DNA from: OMOG01 sp041485845
GTDB lineage: Bacteria; Acidobacteriota; Terriglobia; Bryobacterales; Bryobacteraceae
Length of the DNA stretch: 5,016 nucleotides
Direction: 5' to 3'
NCBI GenBank assembly: GCA_041485845.1
Contig: JBGPKH010000665.1
Coordinates: forward strand, 1-5,016
Part shown: positions 1 to 5,016 of the stretch, piece after piece
Layout of the letters: every line of letters starts with the position of its first letter
How positions within the stretch are numbered: the first letter of the stretch is position 1
Translations under genes and position numbers: made by a program
The notes under the pieces: generated by a model
The model's database searches: none
Seen by the model: the letters and a program-made list of their open reading frames with translations, nothing else
What the model was told of the DNA's origin: nothing

Positions 1-1707
1 CTGGCCATCGATCCTTTCGATCACAACACCGTTTACTACGGCTGCCAGATGATCCTCCGCACCACCAATGGCGGCGTGAGTTGGACGGAGTTCAGCAAGG
101 ATCTCTCGACCCAGGATCCCAGCCGCATCATTCCGTCGGGCGGCATCGTGGGCGACAACCTCGGCCAGTTCTACGGCGAAGTGGTCTTCTCCATCGCGCC
201 CTCGGAGATCCAGCGCGGTCTCATCTGGGCGGGCACCAACGACGGCAAAGTCTGGTACACGCGCGACGCCGGCAAGAACTGGAACGACGTGACCAGGAAC
301 ATCGCCGGCGTGCCGGCGTGGGGCGTGGTCTCGAAGATTGAGCCCTCGCACTTCGACGCGGCCACGGCTTACATCTGCGTCGACTTCCACCTGATGGACA
401 ACCGCGATCCCTGGGTCTACAAGACCAGCGACTACGGAAAGACCTGGACCAAAATCACCGGCAATCTCCCCACCGGCCCGCTGGCCTACGCCCGCGTGAT
501 CGCCGAGAATCCCAATCAGAAGGGCATGCTGTTCGTGGGCACCGGCAACGCGCTCTACTACACGCTCAATGACGGCGGCAACTGGAAGCAGTTGCAGCAG
601 GGCCTGCCGGCCGCGCCCGTATCGTGGGTGGTGGTGCAGAAGCAGGCCCACGACCTCGTGCTTTCCACCTACGGCCGCGGCCTCTTCATCATGGAAGACA
701 TCACGCCGCTCGAGCAGGGCATCATGGAGACTTCCACTGCCACCGCGGATGTGCGGCTGGTGGCGCCGCGTCCCGCTTATCGGATGGTTCGCGGCGGCGG
801 GCGCGCGCTATTGAGCTACTGGCTCAAAGCCGCGCCCAAAAATCCGGTGACCATCGAGATACTCGATTCCAAGGGCACGTTGGCCGGCAAGCTGCCCGCC
901 GGTGGCGGCCGCGCCGGATTGAACCGCGTGACCTGGGACATGCGCCACGAGTCGCCGCGCAGCGTGGCCCTGCGCACCACTCCGCCCGAGAATCCGCACA
1001 TTTGGGAGGAGCCGCGATTCCAGAAACAGGAAACCCGGCCCATCACCCACTGGGGCCTGGCGCAGGCCGAAGTCGGCCCCATCGCCGCGCCCGGTAAGTA
1101 CACCGTGAAGTTGACCGTCGACGGCCAGAGCTACACCCAGCCGCTCGAAGTCCTGCGCACGCCCGACAGCCACGGCTCGGATGCCGACTTGCAGTCTTCC
1201 GTGCGCCTGCAGCTCAAGGTGCGCGACGATATCACCGCGGTGTCCGACATGACCAACCAGATCGAGTGGATGCGCAAGCAGCTCGAGGACCAGCAGAAGA
1301 CCATCCAGGGCAAGGCGGATCTGCTGAGAGCGCTGGATACCATCAACCGGAAATTGCAGGACGTGGAGTACCAACTGATCACGCGCGCCGATGCGCTCAG
1401 CGACGACAAGTATTTCCAGACGGCTTACAACCTCTACCAGAATTTCATCTGGCTCAACGGAGAGATCGGAACCGGCGCGGGCGATGTCGCGGGCTCGGCG
1501 GACTTCGGTCCCACGGAAACCGCGATCGGCCTGGTCCTAGATCTCGAGAAGCAGCTCCAGGCCGTACAAGCCGAGTACAAGAACGTCATGGAGAAGGACG
1601 TCCCGGCCTTCAACCAACAGATCCAGGGCAGCGGGCTTGCCCCGTTGAAGACCACCGGCGCGCCGCCGCCGCCCGCGCGAACCGGCGGCCGCGGCGGAGG
1701 CCAGTAG
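1..1707 (+). CDS. Asp-box (BNR/VPS10-like) beta-propeller protein, C-terminal part
   Basis: The frame is open from base 1, so the N-terminus lies off the window; 568 residues remain, ending at TAG 1705-1707. Numbering from base 1, four Asp-box motifs of the S/T-x-D/N-x-G-x-x-W type occur: TTNGGVSW (21-28), TRDAGKNW (87-94), TSDYGKTW (142-149) and TLNDGGNW (188-195). These mark blades of a sortilin/VPS10-like or sialidase-like propeller, closed by STYGRGLFIMED (222-233). Residues about 255-388 look like a FlgD-type Ig fold (GLNRVTWDMRHE near 306-317, PGKYTVKLTVDG near 364-375). Residues about 400-545 are mainly helical with charged heptad-like stretches, and the last 16 are Pro/Gly/Arg-rich (GAPPPPARTGGRGGGQ). 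Such proteins are often annotated as glycosyl hydrolases because of the BNR repeats, but I see no sialidase catalytic set here, so binding or scaffolding is as likely. Family members are usually exported and about 900-1100 residues long, so roughly half is missing. The family call is firm; the function is unknown. Confidence 0.85.
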   Translation: MAIDPFDHNTVYYGCQMILRTTNGGVSWTEFSKDLSTQDPSRIIPSGGIVGDNLGQFYGEVVFSIAPSEIQRGLIWAGTNDGKVWYTRDAGKNWNDVTRNIAGVPAWGVVSKIEPSHFDAATAYICVDFHLMDNRDPWVYKTSDYGKTWTKITGNLPTGPLAYARVIAENPNQKGMLFVGTGNALYYTLNDGGNWKQLQQGLPAAPVSWVVVQKQAHDLVLSTYGRGLFIMEDITPLEQGIMETSTATADVRLVAPRPAYRMVRGGGRALLSYWLKAAPKNPVTIEILDSKGTLAGKLPAGGGRAGLNRVTWDMRHESPRSVALRTTPPENPHIWEEPRFQKQETRPITHWGLAQAEVGPIAAPGKYTVKLTVDGQSYTQPLEVLRTPDSHGSDADLQSSVRLQLKVRDDITAVSDMTNQIEWMRKQLEDQQKTIQGKADLLRALDTINRKLQDVEYQLITRADALSDDKYFQTAYNLYQNFIWLNGEIGTGAGDVAGSADFGPTETAIGLVLDLEKQLQAVQAEYKNVMEKDVPAFNQQIQGSGLAPLKTTGAPPPPARTGGRGGGQ

Positions 1708-1717
1708 GGCAGGCCTC

Positions 1718-1739
1718 CTGTTGACTGACTGTTGACTGA
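1718..1739. repeat. Tandem 11-bp direct repeat
   Basis: Two perfect head-to-tail copies of CTGTTGACTGA lie at 1718-1728 and 1729-1739, starting ten bases after the stop codon of the propeller gene. Each copy contains TTGACT. The copies touch the GC-rich hairpin at 1740-1752. It could be a slippage duplication or a pair of binding half-sites; nothing in the sequence decides between these. Confidence 0.8.
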
Positions 1740-1752
1740 GGGCCTTCGGCCC
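1740..1752 (+). terminator. Short GC hairpin after the propeller gene, possible terminator
   Basis: GGGCC (1740-1744) and GGCCC (1748-1752) form a five-base-pair all-GC stem with a TTC loop, 32 bases after the upstream stop codon. No T run follows (next bases GTGAAACG), so it is not a canonical intrinsic terminator. It could protect the 3' end of the mRNA or simply be chance in GC-rich DNA. Confidence 0.25.
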
Positions 1753-1808
1753 GTGAAACGACATGAAAAACTGCCTCGCCGGCTGGCACTAGTCGGTGCC
1801 GTGGGGTA

Positions 1809-1830
1809 TCGGGTTTCTACCCGAGGTTTT
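1809..1830 (+). terminator. Candidate intrinsic terminator (hairpin plus TTTT)
   Basis: TCGGGT (1809-1814) pairs perfectly with ACCCGA (1819-1824) around a four-base TTCT loop, followed by GG and then TTTT (1827-1830). The position, about 100 bases after the upstream stop and about 100 before the next start, suits a terminator for the propeller gene. The T tract is short and offset by two bases, so efficiency would be modest. It could instead be part of the nuclease leader if transcription starts upstream of it. Confidence 0.35.
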
Positions 1831-1836
1831 CGACCC

Positions 1837-1871
1837 TGTCCAGTGTCCAGTGCGTCCAGTGCGTCAGTGCG
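1837..1871. repeat. Degenerate short tandem repeat TG(CG)TCCAG
   Basis: Successive units are TGTCCAG (1837-1843), TGTCCAG (1844-1850), TGCGTCCAG (1851-1859), TGCGTCAG (1860-1867) and a remnant TGCG (1868-1871). The unit length drifts between 7 and 9 bases, as expected of an imperfect microsatellite-like expansion. It lies 62-96 bases upstream of the nuclease start codon, where it could affect a promoter or leader structure; that role is inference. Confidence 0.7.
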
Positions 1872-1910
1872 GGTCCGCTTGACCCCGGCCGCGAGCGTGT
1901 GGGACACTGG
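1840..1910 (+). promoter_or_regulatory. Long-range 9-bp inverted repeat in the nuclease leader
   Basis: CCAGTGTCC (1840-1848) is the perfect reverse complement of GGACACTGG (1902-1910). The 53 bases between contain a small GGGTC/GACCC hairpin (1871-1875 with 1881-1885). If transcribed, this would form a closed multi-stem leader ending 22 bases before the ATG. The right arm overlaps GTGGGA (1899-1904), the left arm of the hairpin next to the start codon, so the two pairings exclude each other. A regulatory role is inference; the complementarity is directly visible. Confidence 0.35.
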
Positions 1911-1921
1911 CTCGTTCCCAC
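1899..1921 (+). promoter_or_regulatory. Hairpin directly upstream of the nuclease start
   Basis: GTGGGA (1899-1904) and TCCCAC (1916-1921) form a six-base-pair stem with an 11-base loop, ending three bases before the purine-rich GAGAG. Its closeness to the translation start could influence ribosome access. It competes with the long-range stem 1840-1848/1902-1910. It may also be chance. Confidence 0.25.
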
Positions 1922-1923
1922 CC

Positions 1924-1928
1924 GAGAG
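1924..1928 (+). promoter_or_regulatory. Weak ribosome binding site for the nuclease
   Basis: GAGAG lies four bases before ATG 1933. It is the only purine-rich stretch close to this start and is a weak, slightly close match to Shine-Dalgarno. The start is decided mainly by the signal peptide that begins exactly here, not by this site. Confidence 0.35.
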
Positions 1929-1932
1929 CCCT

Positions 1933-4900
1933 ATGCCACACCCGAAGATCCGGATATTACTTTGCAGCGCCGCGCTGGCGCTGTTTGCGGTAACTGCATC
2001 CGCCCAGTGCGTCAGCCTTGCGTCCATGGGTGTCGCGTACACCCAGAATTTCGATACGCTGGCGAGCAGCGGAACGTCCAGCGCCGTGCCCCCCGGCTGG
2101 GCCTTCAGCGAATCCGGCGCCAACGCTAACACCACATACACCGCCGGCGCCGGAAGCGGCAACGCGGGAGACACGTACAGCTTCGGAGCAGCGGCAAGCG
2201 CCGAACGCGCTTTCGGCATGCTGCAAAGCGGCGCCCTGACTCCGGCCATTGGAGCCTGCTTCACGAACAACACCGGAGCGGTGGCCGGGAAATTGAATAT
2301 CGCCTACACCGGCGAGCAGTGGCGCCTGGGCACGGCGGGGCGCGCCGACCGGATCGACTTTCAATACAGCACCGATGCCACCAGTCTCACGACGGGCGCC
2401 TGGAGCGATGTCAATGCCCTGGACTTCTCCTCACCCATCACTGCTGGCACCGTCGGCGCGCTTGACGGCAACGCCGCCGCGAACCGCACTGCGATCGCGG
2501 CGAGTATTGGCGGCCTCAATATCCCAAACGGCGCCACCTTCTGGATCCGCTGGACGGACTTCAACGCGACCGGCGCCGACGACGGTCTGGCGGTAGACGA
2601 CTTTTCGCTCACACCACTGGTGGACTCCGGACTGTCCGTAAGTGACCTCAGCCTGAACGAAGGCGATTCCGGCCCCACGTTGGCCAACGTTACCGTCAGC
2701 CTGAACACGGCGGCGGCCGTCGATGTAACTTTCGATATCGCCACGGCTGATGGCACCGCCCTGGTGGCAGGCAACGATTACGTTGCGAAATCGCTCGTCG
2801 CGCAAACGATCCTGCAAGGCCAGACGAGCTACACCTTCACGGTGCAGGTCACCGGCGACACCCTCATCGAGCCAAACGAAACGTTCCAGGTGGCCGTGAC
2901 CAATGTATCGGGCGCCTCGGTGGCAAAAGCTGCCGGGACAGTCACCATTCTCAACGACGACGTGATTCCGATCAGCCAGGTGCAGGGCTCCGGCAATGCG
3001 TCTCCGTACGCCGGCCAGGCCGTAGCGGTAAGAGGTGTCGTGACGGGCCGCAAGTCGAACGGGTTCTTCGTGCAGACCCCGGATGTCGAAGTCGACGCCA
3101 ACCCGCTCACTTCCGAAGGAATCTTCGTGTTCACCGGCGGCGCGCCGCCAGCCGCCGCTGCGGTCGGCAACCTGGTGGGTGTCACGGGTACGGCCTCCGA
3201 GTTTCAGCCGGAAGCCAACAGCCCCACCGTGACGGAAATCAGCGGCTCTCCCACCGTTACGCAGCTCTCTACCGGCAACCCGTTGCCCGCGCCGGTCACG
3301 CTGACCACCGCAGATACCAACCCCGCGGGCGGAATCTTCCAATTGGAAAAGTATGAGGGCATGCGGGTGCGCGTGAATTCGCTGACCGTGGTGGCGCCGA
3401 CCGGCGGAAATGTGACCGAGTCGAGCGCCACCGCGGCGTCCGACGGCGTGTTCTACGGCGTCATCACCGGTGTGGCGCGTCCATTCCGCGAGCCCGGCAT
3501 TGAAACGCCCGATCCCTTGCCTGCGGGCTCGCCATGCTGTGTGCCCTTCTGGGACGCCAATCCCGAACGGCTGCGCGTGGATAGTGACGGGCAAACGGGC
3601 GCCCCGGTAATCGATGTCACCACGGGAGCGGTCGTGACCAACCTGGTGGGCCCGCTGGACTACGGCTTCCGGACTTACACCATCCTGCCCGATCCGGCCC
3701 CGCCGCCCGGAGTCAGCGGCAACATCTCGGCGGCGCCTGTGCCGCCGCCCGTCGTCGATCAGTTCACCGTGGCTTCCTTCAATATGGAGCGCTTCTTCGA
3801 TACGGCCAACGATCCGTCCACCAGCGACCCGGTGCTGACGGCCTCGGCATATGCCAACAGGCTGGCGAAAGCCTCGCTGATCGTACGCAATGTGCTCCGC
3901 CTTCCGGACATTCTGGCCGTGGAAGAAATGGAAAACCTGGCGGCGTTGCAGGATGTAGCGAACCGCATCAACTCGGATGCCGGTTTGCCCAATCCGAATT
4001 ACGCCGCGTACCTGGTGGAGGGAAACGATATCGGCGGTATCGACGTCGGCTTCCTGGTCAAGGCCAGCCGCGTGACCGTGGTGAACGTGACGCAGGAGGG
4101 CAAGACCGCCACGTATGCCCCACCCAGTGGACCGCCCGATATCCTGAACGACCGGCCACCCCTGATTCTGGACGCCACCATCGCGGGACCGGGCGGATCG
4201 GCGGCATTTCCGATTACAGTGATCGTGAATCATCTGCGTTCGCTGGGCGGCATCGACGATCCCCTGGACGGAGCGCGCGTCAGGGCCAAGCGCCGTGCCC
4301 AGGCGGAGTTCCTGGCAAACCTGATTCAGGCTCGCCAGGTGGCGAATCCAACCTTGCGAATGGTAGTTCTCGGCGACTTCAACGCCTTTCAGTTCAACGA
4401 TGGGTACGTAGACATCACGGGGACGGTGCGGGGCGCTCCCACGCCCGCGAACAACGTAGTGTTGGCGAGTAGCGACCTGGTCAATCCCGACCTCGTGGAC
4501 GCGGCCGATTCCAACCCGCCGTCGCAGCGCTACTCGTACGTATTCGAAGGCAATGCCCAGACCCTCGACCAGTTCCTCTTCACCCAAAACTTGCAGCCCT
4601 ACTTCGTCTCCCTGGAACACGCCCGCGTGGACGCCGACTTTCCGGAGGTGTACCGCAACGACGCGACCCGTCCGGAGCGGCTCTCGGACCACGATCCGGT
4701 GGTGGGCTATTTCCGGTTCCCGAAGGCGGATCTCGGGTTGAGCGTCACTTCGGCGCCGGCGCCGGTCACCGGACAGCAGGTCACCTATACCTTCAAGGTC
4801 ACCAACACGCTGACGGACGCCGCGGCCAACGTGGTGCTCTCCACCGCCATACCGGCAGGGCTCGCAACATTCGCTTCCATCGCCAAGCCCGCGGGCTGGA

Positions 4901-5016
4901 ACTGCGCCACGCCGGCCATCGGCGCCGCCGGCGCCGTCCAGTGTGCCAAGCCATCGCTCGCCGCCGGAGCTAACGAATCCATCCTCCTGACGGTGGTGAT
5001 CGAGTGCGCCGTGCCC
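1933..5016 (+). CDS. Secreted multidomain EEP nuclease (ExeM/NucH-like), C-terminus off window
   Basis: One open frame of 1028 codons from ATG 1933 with no stop before the edge. Residues 1-24 form a Sec signal peptide (basic start, ILLCSAALALFAV core, ASA|Q cleavage). Residues about 34-229 are a beta-rich jelly-roll-like domain starting near QNFDTLA and ending VDDFSL. About 234-343 is a Calx-beta domain (LNEGDSG, GDTLIEPNETF, TVTILNDD), presumably calcium binding. From about 345 follows an OB-fold-like region (AVRGVVTGRKSNGFFVQTP, 364-383) reaching NPERLRVDSDG (543-553), then a Pro-rich linker (586-609). The EEP domain spans about 611-929 with all key residues visible: N617 (SFNMERFFD), E665 (PDILAVEE), the IDVGFLVK strand (703-710), H767 (VNHLRS), D815/N817 (GDFN), D879 (LDQ) and D919/H920 (SDHDP). 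Residues 933-1028 begin a DUF11-like repeat. Expected role: metal-dependent hydrolysis of extracellular DNA outside the cell. The domain calls are strong; the substrate (DNA, RNA or both) is inferred from the family. GTG 1753 is an in-frame alternative start but would bury the signal peptide. Confidence 0.9.
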   Translation, partial: MPHPKIRILLCSAALALFAVTASAQCVSLASMGVAYTQNFDTLASSGTSSAVPPGWAFSESGANANTTYTAGAGSGNAGDTYSFGAAASAERAFGMLQSGALTPAIGACFTNNTGAVAGKLNIAYTGEQWRLGTAGRADRIDFQYSTDATSLTTGAWSDVNALDFSSPITAGTVGALDGNAAANRTAIAASIGGLNIPNGATFWIRWTDFNATGADDGLAVDDFSLTPLVDSGLSVSDLSLNEGDSGPTLANVTVSLNTAAAVDVTFDIATADGTALVAGNDYVAKSLVAQTILQGQTSYTFTVQVTGDTLIEPNETFQVAVTNVSGASVAKAAGTVTILNDDVIPISQVQGSGNASPYAGQAVAVRGVVTGRKSNGFFVQTPDVEVDANPLTSEGIFVFTGGAPPAAAAVGNLVGVTGTASEFQPEANSPTVTEISGSPTVTQLSTGNPLPAPVTLTTADTNPAGGIFQLEKYEGMRVRVNSLTVVAPTGGNVTESSATAASDGVFYGVITGVARPFREPGIETPDPLPAGSPCCVPFWDANPERLRVDSDGQTGAPVIDVTTGAVVTNLVGPLDYGFRTYTILPDPAPPPGVSGNISAAPVPPPVVDQFTVASFNMERFFDTANDPSTSDPVLTASAYANRLAKASLIVRNVLRLPDILAVEEMENLAALQDVANRINSDAGLPNPNYAAYLVEGNDIGGIDVGFLVKASRVTVVNVTQEGKTATYAPPSGPPDILNDRPPLILDATIAGPGGSAAFPITVIVNHLRSLGGIDDPLDGARVRAKRRAQAEFLANLIQARQVANPTLRMVVLGDFNAFQFNDGYVDITGTVRGAPTPANNVVLASSDLVNPDLVDAADSNPPSQRYSYVFEGNAQTLDQFLFTQNLQPYFVSLEHARVDADFPEVYRNDATRPERLSDHDPVVGYFRFPKADLGLSVTSAPAPVTGQQVTYTFKVTNTLTDAAANVVLSTAIPAGLATFASIAKPAGWNCATPAIGAAGAVQCAKPSLAAGANESILLTVVIECAVP

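Larger units (their letters stand above)
1708..1932. other. Intergenic region with dense short repeats and hairpins
   Basis: This is the 225-base gap between the propeller gene and the nuclease gene. I see no convincing coding sequence in it. In the + frame of the nuclease it is open back to base 1729, but the conceptual peptide (VKRHEKLPRRLALVGAV from GTG 1753) matches no family I recognise and would bury the signal peptide. Short perfect stems are GGGCC/GGCCC (1740-1752), GGCAC/GTGCC (1785-1800), TCGGGT/ACCCGA (1809-1824), GGGTC/GACCC (1871-1885) and GTGGGA/TCCCAC (1899-1921). TTGACT occurs twice (1721-1726 and 1732-1737) and resembles a -35 box, but no matching -10 box lies 16-18 bases downstream, so I do not call a promoter. 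The nuclease promoter is probably somewhere here, unlocated. Confidence 0.8.

Noticed and set aside
808..1374. Minus-strand open frame of 188 codons opposite the propeller gene
   Set aside because: It has the same codon-register artefact; it ends where the + strand uses a rare CTA codon. No motif or ribosome binding site supports it, and the + frame carries Asp-box motifs and a family-typical C-terminus.
1..1707. Sialidase or other glycoside hydrolase activity for the Asp-box protein
   Set aside because: Asp boxes are structural and occur in many non-enzymatic propellers. The arginine triad and other sialidase catalytic residues cannot be identified in the visible part, and the N-terminal half is absent, so no enzymatic function is claimed.
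1721..1760. Promoter based on the TTGACT boxes
   Set aside because: Neither TTGACT copy has an AT-rich -10-like hexamer 16-18 bases downstream; those positions read CTTCGG and GAAACG, so the match is to one half of a promoter only.
1933..2010. Lipoprotein signal on the nuclease (Cys 26 just after the signal peptide)
   Set aside because: The residues before C26 are S-A-Q. A lipobox needs Gly, Ala or Ser immediately before the Cys, and Gln does not fit. Signal peptidase I cleavage after ASA is the better reading.
1899..2129. Plus-strand 76-codon frame starting at GTG 1899
   Set aside because: It overlaps the signal peptide and N-terminal domain of the nuclease in another frame, gives an Arg/Cys-rich product with no recognisable features, and has no ribosome binding site.
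1434..2273. Minus-strand open frame of 279 codons spanning the intergenic region
   Set aside because: It overlaps the ends of two well-supported + strand genes. The product is low-complexity Ala/Pro/Arg-rich sequence with no domain, as expected of shadow translation in GC-rich DNA.
2431..4692. Minus-strand open frame of 753 codons opposite the nuclease gene
   Set aside because: Its codons are in exact register with those of the + strand gene, where antisense stops arise only from TTA, CTA or TCA, codons that GC-rich genes avoid. Its translation is Arg/His/Gly-rich with no recognisable domain, while the + frame has a full set of catalytic motifs.

Overview
The window looks like chromosomal DNA from a GC-rich bacterium, most likely an acidobacterium of the Solibacter/Bryobacterales type. 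This rests on strong GC preference at third codon positions and on a large Asp-box (BNR/VPS10-like) protein ending in a Pro/Gly/Arg-rich tail, a kind of protein abundant in that phylum. The taxonomic call is an inference from protein style, not from a marker gene.

Layout: two long genes, both on the + strand and both cut by the window edges. Positions 1-1707 hold the C-terminal 568 residues of a probable exported beta-propeller protein with four Asp-box motifs, a FlgD-like Ig fold and a helical C-terminal region. Positions 1708-1932 are a 225-base intergenic region rich in small structures: an 11-bp tandem duplication, a degenerate TG(CG)TCCAG repeat, several short hairpins (one followed by TTTT), and a 9-bp long-range inverted repeat that competes with a hairpin just before the next start codon. 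Positions 1933 to the right edge (5016) are one uninterrupted frame of 1028 codons with no stop. It encodes a secreted multidomain nuclease: signal peptide, jelly-roll-like N-terminal domain, Calx-beta domain, OB-fold-like domain, a complete endonuclease/exonuclease/phosphatase (EEP) catalytic domain of the ExeM/NucH type, and the start of a DUF11-type repeat.

The two genes share direction but are 225 bases apart, with terminator-like hairpins between them, so they are probably separate transcription units. Nothing in the sequence shows that they act together beyond both probably being exported. The nuclease plausibly degrades extracellular DNA for nutrients or matrix turnover. I saw no tRNA, rRNA, CRISPR array, transposase or attachment site. 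I did not find a clear novel multi-gene system. The points most worth a second look are the domain combination of the nuclease and the structured leader in front of it.
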